Of a stretch of DNA of 64,000 bases, positions 1 to 10,884 are shown piece after piece (positions within the stretch are counted from its first letter, which is position 1; each line of letters begins with the position of its first letter). A model generated the notes under the pieces. It had not been told where the DNA came from. It made no database searches and saw nothing but the letters and a program-made list of their open reading frames with translations. The position numbers were made by a program, and so were the translations under genes. Source of the DNA: Mycoplasmopsis cynos (GTDB lineage: Bacteria > Bacillota_I > Bacilli_A > Mycoplasmatales > Metamycoplasmataceae); the NCBI RefSeq assembly GCF_900660545.1, contig NZ_LR214986.1:248001-312000 (forward strand), read 5' to 3'.

Positions 1-216
1 TACATTGAATGAATTAGTCGCTTCTGAACTCTTTATTTTTATTTCTAGAAAAATTTGTAAATCTGTATGCTTTTCATTAATTAAAATCTTAACTGGTGAA
101 TTAAGTTTAAACCTTTTATCTTGTGAGATAAAATACTTAATTACATCTTTAATAGCATCTTCTTTAACTACATAAACTTGATTTGAATGATAAGGTACAT
201 TTACTCAATTAGACAT
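1..216 (-). CDS. Asp23-like small protein (MMB_0454-type), 3' end outside window
   Basis: The first 72 codons are present and the gene runs off the window at its C-terminus. The start MSNWVNVPYHSNQ includes a TGA-encoded Trp. The ATG shares one base with the efp stop codon (TAATG), so the two genes are translationally coupled. The visible part alternates short helices and strands with no membrane segment. From memory, a short Asp23/Alx-like family (MMB_0454) lies next to efp in mycoplasmas and this fits, but no catalytic motif is expected or seen. The family call is moderate; that it is a gene is well supported by the coupling. Confidence 0.6.
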
Positions 217-779
217 TATTTATTATTCTTTCCAACATACTTACCAGTTTCAGTTGAAATTATAATTATATCACCTTCTTTAATAAACATTGGTGTTTCT
301 AGTTCAAAACCAGTTTCTACTGTTACTTTTTTTTGTGGATTTGTTGTTGTATTACCTTTAACAGCATCTGGTGCAGTTGTTACAGTTAGTGAAATATTTG
401 GCGCTAATTCAATATCTAATACTTCATCTTGGAATTTTCTAATTTGTACTTCACTTCCCTCTTTTAAGAAATTTAATTCCCATTGAACTCTATCTACTGA
501 AATTTCAATTTGTTCATATGTTTCTCTATCCATTAATATAATATTTTCACCATCTGAATACAAATAATCCATTTTTCTTTTGTCGATGTGTGCTGGTTTA
601 ACCTTATCACCACCTGTGTAAGATTTAATTGTTGTTGCACCTGTTCTAAGGTTTTTTACTTTTGCCTTAACATTAGCCTGACCACGTCCTTGCTTAGAAT
701 GTTGAGCTTCTAAAACCACAAATATATCACCATCATCTTGAAATGTAATACCTGGTTTAAATTCATTAACATTTATCAT
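216..779 (-). CDS. efp: Elongation factor P
   Basis: EF-P binds the ribosome between the P and E sites and rescues stalling at polyproline. The 187-residue length is standard. The KOW-like N-domain starts MINVNEFKPGITFQDDGDIF and carries the loop HSKQGRGQANVKAKVKNL, where the modifiable residue of the family sits (a Lys is present in this loop). The two OB-fold domains follow, including PDAVKGNTTTNPQKKVTVETG near residue 140 and the C-terminal IIISTETGKYVGK. An SD-like GAGGG precedes the ATG, and AT-rich -10 candidates (TATAAT-type) lie upstream on the minus strand. It overlaps the downstream Asp23-like gene by one base. Confidence 0.97.
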   Translation of the reverse strand: MINVNEFKPGITFQDDGDIFVVLEAQHSKQGRGQANVKAKVKNLRTGATTIKSYTGGDKVKPAHIDKRKMDYLYSDGENIILMDRETYEQIEISVDRVQWELNFLKEGSEVQIRKFQDEVLDIELAPNISLTVTTAPDAVKGNTTTNPQKKVTVETGFELETPMFIKEGDIIIISTETGKYVGKNNK

Positions 780-1006
780 AATCCCTCATTTCTGTTTCTA
801 ATTATAATTTTTATATATTTACTATTATACTACAATTGCATAACAAAACTTTTTAATAGACTTCTTGCTTTATATAGATATTTAGCTAATAAAATTTCTT
901 CCCTTTTTAGTTCATCTGAAAATTAAATATATCATTATTTTGTAACAAGAAATTAATACATACAAAATTTATAAAAATAGAATTATGAATAAACAAAGGA
1001 GTTCAA

Positions 1007-1414
1007 ATGGAACAAATAAAAATATTTAAAACTTATAAACTAAATGAAAGTCTTAAAAAAGGAATAGAAGGCTATTCTAAGATAAAATGTGAGAAAATAA
1101 TGCCGATTATTAAAATTTTTGATGATATTTTATTCGGAATAGTTTTTGAAAAGGATGTTAATCCTAGTGTAAAAATTTATCAAAAGGCTCAAAAAGATTA
1201 CTATTTATATTTTGATAGGTTTTTCCGAATTTCTAATGAAAACTTGATGAAAAATATTATTGAATCAAACGATGAAACTGATGTTGAAAATTTAGGAGAC
1301 GAAAAAGAATTAGAAATACTTGAAAAAATTAGGAATAGTTTTGAAAGTAAGGAGGAAAACATCAAACTAACATATATTTATAAAAAAACCCTACAAGAAA
1401 ACGCTAGTCAATAA
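1007..1414 (+). CDS. Hypothetical protein, 135 aa
   Basis: I do not recognise this protein. It starts MEQIKIFKTYKLNESLKKG after a strong AAGGAG, and contains no TGA codon. It is predicted soluble, with no signal or membrane segment. It is Lys/Glu/Asp rich and has an aromatic cluster (DYYLYFDRFFRI) near residues 65-76. It precedes the TMEM164/YwaF-like gene by about 50 bases with no terminator between them, so the two are probably co-transcribed. Confidence 0.75.
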   Translation: MEQIKIFKTYKLNESLKKGIEGYSKIKCEKIMPIIKIFDDILFGIVFEKDVNPSVKIYQKAQKDYYLYFDRFFRISNENLMKNIIESNDETDVENLGDEKELEILEKIRNSFESKEENIKLTYIYKKTLQENASQ

Positions 1415-1465
1415 AATTTTTTTATTTTGAGTAATTTTAATTATAATTTTTTCAAAGGAGAAAAA

Positions 1466-2461
1466 ATGGGATTTTTCCACTGAAGAAGAAATGAAATTGA
1501 TTTTACTACAGCAAAACCTTTATTTTTTAGCTTCTTTATAATTTCACTTATTGCTATGCTTTTTATGTGAATTTATAAAGAAAGAATTAACAAATATTTT
1601 ACAAGTGAAAACAAGAAATTTTTGTTTAAAACACTAAATTTGGATCAATTGTTTATTGTAATCGGAATTGTTGCGATATTTTTTAATATTGTTAGATTAA
1701 TTATTCTTTTAGTGTTAGATTTTCCTTGAAAATCTGAACTAATTCCATTACAATTATGTAGATTTTTCACATACTTTATTCCACTTTTATTTATTTTCAA
1801 AAGAGCTAGAAATATTAATTTATTTAGTATTATTGCTATCCTAGGAGCGATTATAGGTTATGCTTTTGCTAATCTTGGACCTAATGAGCAATTTATTAAA
1901 GATGATATTATGTATCATAATCTTCAACCGGGATCAATTGAATATCAAAAAGCTGGTTATAATGTTGGATACGATAATTTTATTTACTGAGATTTCATTT
2001 TTGCTCATTCTTTTATATTGATTATAACTGTTTTAACACACATTATCTATGGAGAACAAGCAAAAATAACACATTCCGTTTTTATAAAGGGTGGTATTTA
2101 TATAATATTAATGGCAATTTTGGTATTTTTTGGGAATTGGATTTTAAACACAATCGCAAATAATGCTTCTAATGTTAGAATAAAAATCGCATTAGATGCT
2201 AATTGATTTTATTTAGGACAAGTAGGAATCAATGTATTAGGCAGTTTATCAAAATGACCAATATCATTACCAATCTTTATAATTTTTGGGACAATTGCAT
2301 ATATTATTGGATATATCATTTATATTTTATTATCTTGCATAAGCATTTCAATTAATAATTATTATTTACCGAATAAAATAATATTTAGTAGCTTTAAGAA
2401 AAAGTTTTGGGAGTTAAAAGCATCATTAAAGGATGTGTGAAAAGTTTGAAGTTTAGGATAA
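1466..2461 (+). CDS. Multi-pass membrane protein, TMEM164/YwaF-like
   Basis: 331 residues with about eight membrane helices. The start is the ATG after CAAAGGAG, and many Trp codons are TGA (e.g. FHWRRNE at the N-terminus). A conserved-looking polar patch inside helices, IPLQLCRFFTYFIPLLF near residue 90, and a later DFIFAHSF near residue 178 resemble the YwaF/TMEM164 group, in which such Cys/His residues sit in the membrane core. Some members are annotated as acyltransferases; I infer only the fold family, not the reaction. A bidirectional-looking terminator follows the stop. Confidence 0.65.
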
Positions 2462-2478
2462 TTATAGACCAAAAAAAT

Positions 2479-2523
2479 AAAAAAGCGAAGTTAGACATAA
2501 AATAGTACTAAATTCGCTTTTTG
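2479..2523 (+). terminator. Intrinsic terminator after the YwaF-like gene
   Basis: Stem AAAAGCGAA / TTCGCTTTT with a long A/T loop of about 22 bases, then a T-run. It lies 20 bases after the stop codon at 2461. Confidence 0.7.
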
Positions 2524-2628
2524 AATCGAACAATGCTATTTAAAAGTACTTTTGAAATCATAATTAATTTTTGACTCAAAAATATACTAAAAATTATAAT
2601 TTATTTTGTTATTTGTTAAAATTCAATT

Positions 2629-3870
2629 ATGAATTTAAATAATATGTATATCGAAAACAAAAAAAGTATTAATTTAGCTTTTATGAATTTTTTTCTAAAA
2701 TGCACTTCTATCGCACTATTTATCGTATTATTGCTTAATCAAATTAATGTAATAAATCTTTTTAACGTTACACGTATATTTGAAAAAACAGTTTTGTCAA
2801 TTGTTCTATGACAATTTTATGCTTTACTGTTTTTTGCAACAACTTTTTTTATCATTAAAGAGCGAGAATATTGAAAGAAGATTTTTCATTATTTAGTAAT
2901 TGAAAATCCGAAGGCATTTAAAAGGATTTTAATTATTTGTTCTCTTTATTTACCAATAGTTGATTTTTATAGAATCGCTTTTATTAATTCGCTATTTATT
3001 GAGAATGATTTAATTATTTCGAATTGAAAAGTAGGATTAATAAAAAATAATATAAGATTCTCAATTTATGACATTTCGTTAGCCGGTGTTTTAATGTGCA
3101 TTTTCTTAATCATAGCAGCTGTAAAAAATTTTACACCACTAAAAATTGTTGGTTTAGATCCTGAATTTATTTTTTATATTATATTTGCTTTTTTCTTTGG
3201 AAAATTTAAAGGAGCTTTTTTATCATTTGTGGCCGACTTTTTCAATTTATTATTAGATGGAAAGATTGGATTTTACCATGAAGCCTATGCGATTGTACCA
3301 ATTGTTATGACCATTTTAATAGGTGCATTTATAGATATGTTTAGGAAGTATAAACGGATTTGAGTTGTCTTGATGGAGTTTTTTTTAATACTAGTGTTTT
3401 GTGCTTTAATATATGTGTTTATATTAAATATGAATGACCCAAAAGGTATAAAAATTTCTAAAACATTTGGATTTAGTAGAGTTAGTTTAGGAGTCTTTAT
3501 TGCTTTATTAGTTATTACATTATCAATATTTGCAATATTTAATGTATTTGTTATTAAATATTTAACAGCAAAAAACAAAGCAAGCAAACAAAGATATTCT
3601 TATTTGCTTTTATCTATTTTCTTAGTTGTTTTTGTCATTGTTTTAGCAAGATGAATTTGAGGTCCATTTGCATTTATTCAGTATGCGAATAGATATTTAG
3701 GACGAGGTTATGATTTAAGTAATAGATACTTAATTGTTATGGTTCCAATTATTTTAAGATCTGTTATCGCACTTCCAATTTATATTATTATTGTAAATGC
3801 TTTAATACCAATTTTGGCATTTTTGAAGAAAACAATTTTAAAAAATGAATATGATCTAACTTACTATTAA
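2629..3870 (+). CDS. ECF-type transporter S component, long mollicute form
   Basis: 413 residues, very hydrophobic, with about ten membrane helices. The start is the first ATG (MNLNNMYIENKK); no strong SD precedes it. The central segment (LKIVGLDPEFIFYIIFAFFFGKFKGAFLSFVADFFNLLLDG, residues about 170-210) has the ECF S-component pattern of a short loop, a glycine-rich helix turn and SFVADFF. S components give substrate specificity to energy-coupling-factor vitamin/cofactor importers. The extra N- and C-terminal helices are typical of mollicute versions. The substrate cannot be read from the sequence; a folate-like (FolT) type is one possibility. It is flanked by terminators, so it is monocistronic. 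Confidence 0.65.
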
Positions 3871-3877
3871 AATTTTT

Positions 3878-3904
3878 AACTAAGCCTTGCAGCTTAGTTT
3901 TTTA
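3878..3904 (+). terminator. Intrinsic terminator after ECF S component
   Basis: Perfect 8-bp stem AACTAAGC / GCTTAGTT with a 6-base loop, followed by a T-run, eight bases after the stop codon. Confidence 0.85.
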
Positions 3905-4020
3905 TAATAATAAAAAGGTATATATTAAAATTAATGGTTTTGTTCCATAATGTACATATATTTTTTGATTTTATTTAATGTTAATTTTTATTTTTTATAA
4001 TTAAATAATAAGGATAAGTG

Positions 4021-4887
4021 ATGAAATTATTTATTAAAAATGATATTAAAACACTATCGTCAACTGAAAAAAAGCTTGTTGAATTTGCTTTAATTAAACC
4101 AAAAGAATTTTATAGTTATTCAATAAAACAATTATCTTTTAAAATTAATATATCAATTGGTACAATATCTAAATTAATTAAGAAAAATTAATTAAGAAAA
4201 TTGGTTTTTCATCATTAAAAGATATGCAATTTTATATTTTTCATAATTATTTGAATTCTAATTTAGTTAATCATACAGAAGATTATGAAAAGAATAGTGA
4301 TATATTAATAAAATTATTCAATTATTATAAAGAATCTGTTTCTCAAACTGCTTATTTGCTTAGTCTTGATGAAGTTAATGCACTTGTTAATGATATTTAA
4401 GATCTAAAGAGTCTATATACGAGGAGCTGGCAGTTCATTTTTGAGTGCTTTTGAACTTGATATAAATCTTCAAAAAATTGGGATAAATTCCAATGCCTTT
4501 AAAGACTTCCATTCATTCTTATTAGTTTCAACAGTTCAATATAATGAGCATCAAACAATTATACTTTTTTCAAAATCTTGCGAAACGAAAGAAAGGAAAC
4601 ACCTTATTGATGTTTTTCAGGAACAAAAAATTAATTTTTTCTTGATTACTGCTAATAAATCAATGAGAGAAATTTATCAAAATGTAATTATTTATCAAAC
4701 ACTTGAGCAAAATAAACGATTAGTTTTAATTTCATCAAAAATAAATCAACAGTTTATTTCAGATTTAATATTATTCTTAATTTTTAAATATAAAAGTAAT
4801 GAACTTGATGCTATATATGATAAAAATCAAAAAATTTTAGATGGTTGAAATAAGCAGAAAATAATTTTTCTAAATTCTATTATTTAA
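4021..4887 (+). pseudogene. RpiR/MurR-family sugar regulator, frameshifted
   Basis: The first frame gives an N-terminal helix-turn-helix typical of RpiR proteins (LSSTEKKLVEFAL, then SIKQLSFKINISIGTISKLIKK). It stops at a TAA near 4190 that lies inside a 14-bp tandem duplication of AATTAATTAAGAAA. Removing one copy restores the reading to IGFSSLKDMQFYIF. A second break near 4400 separates this part from a SIS domain whose start, RVYIRGAGSSFLSAFEL, is diagnostic for phosphosugar binding. The SIS part runs on through a TGA Trp codon to TAA at 4885-4887. At least two frameshifts therefore inactivate the gene. Residual function of the separate parts is unlikely. It sits upstream of a decayed stretch and manA. 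Confidence 0.85.
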
Positions 4888-4902
4888 TTAGAATTTTTTT
4901 CA
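4870..4902 (+). terminator. Possible terminator at the end of the RpiR pseudogene
   Basis: AAATTCTA / TAGAATTT stem with a 9-base A/T loop and a following T-run; it overlaps the last codons of the broken gene. The stem is all-weak except two G-C pairs, so support is modest. Confidence 0.5.
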
Positions 4903-5439
4903 TTGTGTTTTTTAATCTGAAAATAGTTCTATAATTTATTCAAGAACATACAAGAAAGAGAAAAAAGAATATATTTTCTAAAAATACTATAAAATCTTAA
5001 AGCAAAAAATTTTTTTATTATTGTCACTAAAAAGCTTAATGTTTAGAGGATAAAAAGTTATAAAACAAGTAATTGAATTGGGATTATTTATTAAAGATAA
5101 ACATTAAATTTGTCCAGAAAATAAATTTGCATTTCCTTTTGAATGTTCTAAAATAATTTTGGAACGTCTTTTCATTCTTTATTAAGTTAAAAAAACACTG
5201 ATTGAAAAGAATTTGATAATTCTGAAGTAGAATATGTGCTTTCAATTTTAAATTATAAAGAAGAGAGTCGGAATTAAAATAAAGCAATAATAAAAGCAAA
5301 ATAATAAGTTTTTAAAATGTATATTTTGAAGAAGAAAAAAGTTAAAAAATTAAAAATAAAATAATGAATTAAAAAATAAATTAAATATTCTTATAGAGGA
5401 AATAGTATAGCGTGAATAAGAACAAAAAAGAATAAAGAA
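4903..5439. other. Decayed non-coding stretch
   Basis: No open frame longer than about 70 codons has plausible composition. Short plus-strand pieces look like eroded protein (for example SEVEYVLSILNYKEESRN near 5225-5280, closed by several stops). I cannot assign them to a family. The stretch lies between a broken sugar regulator and manA, so it may be the remains of other genes of a sugar operon. I see no RNA gene, no array and no clear promoter. Confidence 0.5.
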
Positions 5440-5704
5440 TTTTTGTTTATTTTTAATTTGATACCGGAATTATTTTATTAATAATTAACATTATTTTAAC
5501 AATTTTTTGTTCATCAGATTGTGCTAAATATATACTGAACAAAATATTAATTTATATAATTTAAAACTAGATATAGAACAATTTAAAAACTTATAGATGA
5601 ATTTCGAAATTGGTACAAGTTATTTTGTTTATGGATTATTTACTTTATCTTTATTTATTGGTATTATTTCAATATTTAATAAGGAATTACAATGTCAAAT
5701 ATAA
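5440..5704 (+). pseudogene. Remnant of a membrane protein
   Basis: Two hydrophobic stretches survive in different frames. One is DTGIILLIINIILTIF near 5460-5510. The other is EIGTSYFVYGLFTLSLFIG in a 35-codon ORF at 5597-5704 that overlaps the manA start by 13 bases. Stops and a frame change lie between them. The last ORF may survive only because its 3' end carries the manA ribosome binding region (AAGGAATTACA). Family unknown. Confidence 0.45.
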
Positions 5705-6600
5705 TATTTCTAAAGCCCTATTTTAAAAAAACACCATGAGCTAATGAAAACTTAAAAAAGTTATTTAATCTTAAAGAAAACTTTGGAGAAGCTTGATTAA
5801 TTTCTGCTGTTAACAATTGTGAGTCGATTGTTAAGGATTATGATTTAATTTTAAGTGAATTTATTAAGAAATATCCTAACTTCTTTGCTTTAACTAGACA
5901 AGAATCTGAAAATTTTATTTATCCAAATCTTACAAAAATATTAGATGCTAAATATCCTTTAAGTATCCAAGTGCACCCTGATGATAGATATGCTAAACAG
6001 TTTAATTCATTAGGCAAAGATGAATGTTGATATGTTTTAAAAACGTCATATGAACCATTTATTTTAGGTTCTAAAACCCTAGATATCAATATTATTAAAA
6101 ACACTATTAATACAGACCGAATTGAGCAATATTTAAATAAGATAAAGCTAAATGAGGGCGATTTTGTCTATATTGAAGCTGGCTTAATTCACGGAATACC
6201 TTCTGAAACTATGGTTTATGAATTACAACAATCTAGTGATATTACTTATCGTTTATACGATTATCAAAGATTAGATAAAAACGGAAATAAAAGGCCAATT
6301 CACATTAAAGAGTCATTAGATACGATGAAATTAGATCTTAAACCAACTATTCAAAAATCGCTTAGTGAGAATAATTTTTATCAAACTAAATTATTTAATT
6401 TAACTAAAGTTGAACTTAATAATAATCAAAGAATAATTGATACTAATTTAGCAAAACATTGTATTGAAGTGGTGATAATTGAAGGTGAAGGTTTTATAGA
6501 TGATAGACCTATTAAAAAATCAGATGTTTTATTGATTTCAAAAGAAGCAGGAAAAGTTTGTATAAAAGGTAAACTAAAACTATTTCTAAATTTTGTTTAA
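5692..6600 (+). CDS. manA: Mannose-6-phosphate isomerase, class I
   Basis: Converts mannose-6-phosphate to fructose-6-phosphate for glycolysis, in the cytoplasm; it needs Zn2+. 302 residues, close to the short Firmicutes ManA. Zinc-ligand motif IQVHPDD at residues 92-98 (His95), then EAGLIHGIP and the family signature YELQQSSDITYRLYDYQR. Trp codons such as PWANEN are TGA. The ATG at 5692 follows AAGGAA; no upstream start fits. The neighbouring sugar regulator is a pseudogene, so manA may now be unregulated. A strong terminator follows. Confidence 0.95.
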
Positions 6601-6610
6601 TATACATAAT

Positions 6611-6646
6611 TAAAAAACCCGCAGCAAATAGCGTGCGGATTTTTAA
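6611..6646. terminator. Bidirectional terminator between manA and tkt
   Basis: AAAAA-CCGCA / TGCGG-TTTTT inverted repeat with a 10-base loop. It has A-runs and T-runs on both sides and lies between two convergent genes, so it can end both transcripts. Confidence 0.8.
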
Positions 6647-6658
6647 TATTTTTATAAA

Positions 6659-8593
6659 TTATTTAATTAAATCTTTAACTTTTTCAACAATTAATTTTTC
6701 ATCAAAACCATTTAATTTATAAACAAAATCACCAGGAGCTGAATGCCCGAATTCTTTTGAAAGTTGTGCATCAAATTTTGAATATTTTGATAATTTAAAT
6801 CATAATGGATCGTTAGAAGCTTCGATTGCAAAAAGAGGTTGCTGATCTAGTTTAAGTTCTTTAATTAGTTTTGAGTCTTCTAGTAATAGTTGTAAACAAG
6901 GCACAGAAATAACGTTAGCATTAATATTTTGTTCTTGCAATATTTTTGAAACATTATATGCTAAATGAACTTCTGAACCTGATGCTAATAATGTGATTTT
7001 AGCATCTTGGTATTCTTTAATAAAATATGCAGCTTTAAATTCATTAGGTTGAATATTAAATGATTTAACTTCTTGTCTACATGTGATAATTGCACTTGGT
7101 GTTTTTTGGTTGTTCAATGCATATTTAAATGAATTTAATACTTCACTTTCATCGCATGGACGAAATACTAAATAATTAGGAATTGAACGTAAACTTGTTA
7201 ATTGTTCAACCGGTTGGTGAGTTGGTCCATCACCTCCAACTTGATATGAATCATGACTAAATACAGAAAGTGCCGGGATTTCCATTAATGCACCTAATCT
7301 TAAAGCAGCTTTAGCATAATCTGAAAACACTAAGAATGTTGAGCCAACAGTTTTAAGGTTTGAATGTAAATAAATACCATTATTTATAGCTGACATAGAG
7401 AATTCTCTAATACCGTACTTAATATTTTTTTGGTCTTTAAATCCTACTTTTGTAGCAGCTTGTAAATCAGCTGAACCACCCACAAAGGTGTCATATTTAG
7501 AATCTAAATATGACATTATTTCACCTACATAGTTTCTAGTTGCTACATTGCTTTGTTTAAATTCAAAATTATCAAAATTGTATTGCACTTCATTGTTTAT
7601 AAGTCTTTCCAATTTATTAGTTAACTCAGGAAATTCAGCTTTGTATTTTTCAAATAATTTTAGTCATTTTTTATATGCATTGTTTTTAGAAACTAATAGT
7701 GATTTACCATACTCATATGCCTCTGAAGCGTAGTTAAAAGGTTCTGTCTCATTAAGTCCTAATGATTTTTTGTAAGTAATTGTATCTTCTGGGCTCAATA
7801 CACCATTATGACCTTTTGGTGTGTTTGCGACCTTAGTACCAAAAGCAATTGTGGTTGGAACTTGAATATAAGTTGGACCACTTAATTTCTTAGTTTTTTC
7901 AAGTGCTTTAATGATTTCTTCTGGTTCATTTGATTTTAGAATCATTACATTAAATTTTTGCGCTTTGAAAAATTGTTTAAAGTCAACATCATTAACTTCT
8001 GATGAAGAACTATCAATTTGCATATTATTAAAGTCATGAACAATAACTAGATTATCTAATTTTTGAGTACCTGCTAATTGAATAGCTTCAAGGGCAACTC
8101 CTTCTTGAAGATCTCCATCACCACATAAAACATATATTTGGTGGTTAAATATTTCGAATTTTTCACGATTGAATTTGTTTTTTAAGTATCTCAAACTTCA
8201 TGCCATACCAGTAGCCATTGCTATACCTTGACCCAATGGCCCAGTTGATGCATCAATGTATGCTAGTTTATCGATTTCGGGGTGTGATGGTGTTTTTGAT
8301 TCGAAAACCTTATGATTTTTAATATCTTCGTGATTTAAAATACCAAGTAAATGATAAATTGAATAAAGCCCCATTGAACCGTGACCTGCTGATAACACAA
8401 AACGATCACGGTTAATTCACTTAGGATTTAATGTGCTAAAATTAACTGTTTTTCCAATAAGTGAATAAAATATTTCAGCGGCTCCTAATGACATACCAAT
8501 ATGCCCTTGTTTTGCGTTATTAATACTATCAAGTGCAATAGCGCGCATTGTTGAAATAAATTTTTTTGTTTCGTTTGTTGATTTTTTTTCCAT
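6659..8593 (-). CDS. tkt: Transketolase
   Basis: Thiamine-diphosphate enzyme moving two-carbon units between pentose and hexose phosphates. 644 residues, standard length. Visible: the N-terminal GHIGMSLGAAEIFYSL, VLSAGHGSMGLYS, the ThDP/Mg motif GDGDLQEG at 158-165, HDFNNMQIDSSS, and in the Pyr domain FVGGSADLQAAT, GIREFSMSAI and SVFSHDSYQVGGDGPTHQPVEQL. It is the last gene of the PTS operon; its ATG lies four bases after the EIIC stop. In this operon it would feed pentulose phosphates from the PTS sugar into glycolysis. It looks intact, with TGA Trp codons. Confidence 0.97.
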
Positions 8594-8597
8594 AATT

Positions 8598-10133
8598 TTA
8601 ACTCTCAGTTGTTACTTTTTTTCTTTTGTCAAAGACAAACTTTTTAAGTAGTCCATCAATAACTAATGCAAAGTATGCAAATAAAATTACTACTAGTGCT
8701 ACTCATTTTCCTGCTTTTGGAATTAATCCTAAAATTCCTGGAATATAACCAATAAAGTAATCAGTATCTCCTCAGTTTAATGTGACAAGGTTTGTATTTC
8801 CATTTTTTCCATGTTGTAGAATTAATTTTCCAAGTTCATTAGTATCGGTTGGAGCTCAATTTCCTAAAACGAAGAAAACAGGAATAAATGTTATTATTAA
8901 TCCACCAACAAATGGTCCAACAATAGCACCTCATACACCACCTTTAGCATTACCAAATACCCCAGCTGTTGCACCTAAAAAGAAGTGTGGAACTAGCCCT
9001 GGTAAAATAACTGCCGGAATCACTGCTGCTTTACCTAATCCAATTGTAATAAGCATTCCTAATATACCAGCTATAAATGATGATATAAATCCAATTATAA
9101 CAGCATTTGGCGCATACGGAAATACAACTGGACAATCAACTGCTGCTTTGGAATTTTTAATTAGTTTATCACTAATTCCTTTGTACATCGGAACTAATTC
9201 ACCAACAAATAATCTAACTCCAGAAAGAATAATTTCTACTCCAGCTGTAAAGGTAAATGCTTGAACAATCATTGTGACAACTCAATTGCCATTTTCGAGA
9301 ATTTCAAAGGCATCTTTATGTGATTGTTTAGTAATTTTTCCAATTTCATATAAAATTCCACCCGGTAAAAACGCAGCTAGATAGAATATAAATACAGTAA
9401 TCGAAATTGAAACTAATGTATTTCTGAAAAAGTAAAGTGATTGGGGGAATTTAATTTCTTCTGTAGATAAAACTTTACCTTTTTTAAGTTTATAAATTCC
9501 TTCACCGATTAAACCAGAAAGTGCATATCCGAACCCACCTGTATGTCCAAGTCCAATTTCATCATTTCCAATTATTATTTTCATATATCTTTGTTGTACG
9601 CTTGGTGAAATAACCATATATATAGATAAAACACCAGCCCCAGCAATTAATGCAAGTATAAAGTCTGGAACACTATTTTGGAAGTCAAATCCAACAACAT
9701 ACATTACAGCCGCTAACATTAATGAGCTATAATATAGAACATGCCCAGATAAATACACGTATTTAAATCTTGATGTTAATGCCAAAATTATATTCATTAA
9801 CATACCGACCAACATAATTATGCTACCTAATGATGCTATTGTAGGTAACGCAGCTGATAATGCTCCTGCAAATGCATCATTATTTGGAATTATACCGTTT
9901 AAGCCATACACAGCTTGAAATACAGGCTGGAATTTAGTTAATGATCCAACTAAAACACCAGCCCCTCCACCTAAGATTATAAAACCAACTATAACCTTAA
10001 ATGTACTAATTATAACTTGTGAAGCTTTTTTTCTTAAAACTAATGCACCAATCATAGTGAATATTCCAACTAAGATTGCCGGTGTCCCTACAAAAGCTTT
10101 AAGAAAACCAAGTATTCAAAGTAAGAAAGCCAT
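8598..10133 (-). CDS. ulaA: PTS EIIC, ascorbate-type (UlaA/SgaT family)
   Basis: Membrane permease of an L-ascorbate-type phosphotransferase system. 511 residues with about eleven helices. The start MAFLLWILGFLKAFVGTPAILVG is preceded by AAAGGA. Recognisable family stretches are LRKKASQVIISTFKVIVGFIILGGGA, the segment GNDEIGLGHTGGFGYALSG near residue 180, and GLVPHFFLGATAGVFGNAKGG. It sits directly after EIIB and EIIA genes, so the transporter is complete. None of the ascorbate catabolic genes ulaD, ulaE or ulaF is next to it, so the real substrate may be a pentose-like sugar instead. The gene symbol is by family. Confidence 0.88.
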
Positions 10134-10155
10134 ATTTTCCTTTCTAATTTAAAAT

Positions 10156-10428
10156 CTATAATTTAAATAATTCTTTAAATTTTGATTCTAATTCATCTTT
10201 TGATAAGATATTTTTTAATATAATCATTTTTTCTTGCGGAAAGTCTAGAACAGGGGCAACATCAGCTCCAACAACAACATAATCAACACCATTTTTTGTA
10301 AATGATGATATGTTAGTGTGTTCAACTGAATCATAATCAACACCAAGTTTATCAAGAACGGTTTTAACATTCATTTCTAATAATAAACTTGATCCAAGAC
10401 CTGAACCACATACACATTTTATATTCAT
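10156..10428 (-). CDS. ulaB: PTS EIIB, ascorbate-type
   Basis: Cytoplasmic phosphocarrier, 90 residues. The P-loop VCGSGLGSS at residues 6-14 holds the phosphorylated cysteine (Cys7), with the spacing of UlaB proteins. It accepts phosphate from EIIA and passes it to the sugar in EIIC. Its ATG shares one base with the EIIA stop (TAATG); EIIC starts about 22 bases later. Confidence 0.92.
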   Translation of the reverse strand: MNIKCVCGSGLGSSLLLEMNVKTVLDKLGVDYDSVEHTNISSFTKNGVDYVVVGADVAPVLDFPQEKMIILKNILSKDELESKFKELFKL

Positions 10429-10874
10429 TATTTCACCTCGTAATTAGATATTAATTCAATAAATTCATGGAGACTTTTGATATTTAAAACTTTTTGTTTA
10501 AAATCCTGATTCATAAAGTAATCTCCAAATTCCTTTATAAAGTCAAAATGGGATATGTTATCTGGCGCAGAAAGAGTAATTATTATTTTAGCCATTTTTT
10601 CTGGTTGGTTATTAAAAACAATTTCGTCTTTTAAGATTAACGTACTAGTAGCAGCTTCAAGACAATGACCACCAGCTGGCGCATGAACCAAAGCAATACC
10701 TTTTTCTAAGACATAGTATGCTCCAAATTCTTTAGTTACTTCAAGAATTTTTTCTTCAAGTTCAAAAGTGGCTTTATTATTGTTAACTAATAATTCTACA
10801 CCTTTATGAATCGCTTCTTTTCAATCTATTTTTTCATCTATTCATTCTAACATTTGAGTATTAAATAATTTCAT
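10428..10874 (-). CDS. ulaC: PTS EIIA, ascorbate/mannitol-fructose type
   Basis: 148 residues. The phosphorylated His is in IALVHAPAGG (His64), in the position of the family's PHA(R) motif. I chose the start MKLFNTQMLEWIDEK at 10874 because AAAGGAGACCAA precedes it; later Met codons would remove part of the EIIA_2 fold. The SD lies at the end of the preceding membrane gene. Trp codons are TGA. Confidence 0.9.
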
Positions 10875-10884
10875 TTGGTCTCCT

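Noticed and set aside
216-216. One-base gap/overlap at efp as a sequencing error
   Set aside because: TAATG overlaps occur at several gene pairs here (EIIA/EIIB, ABC-F/rsmE, OppB2/OppC2), so it is normal translational coupling.
4888-5691. A structural RNA (tmRNA, RNase P or SRP RNA) in the gene-poor interval
   Set aside because: No conserved core of any of these RNAs and no G/C-rich helices were found; the sequence looks like decayed coding DNA.
8782-9264. Plus-strand open frame of 160 codons
   Set aside because: It is antisense to the EIIC gene, Pro/Ile/Asn rich, without SD; a shadow of the real gene's hydrophobic codons.
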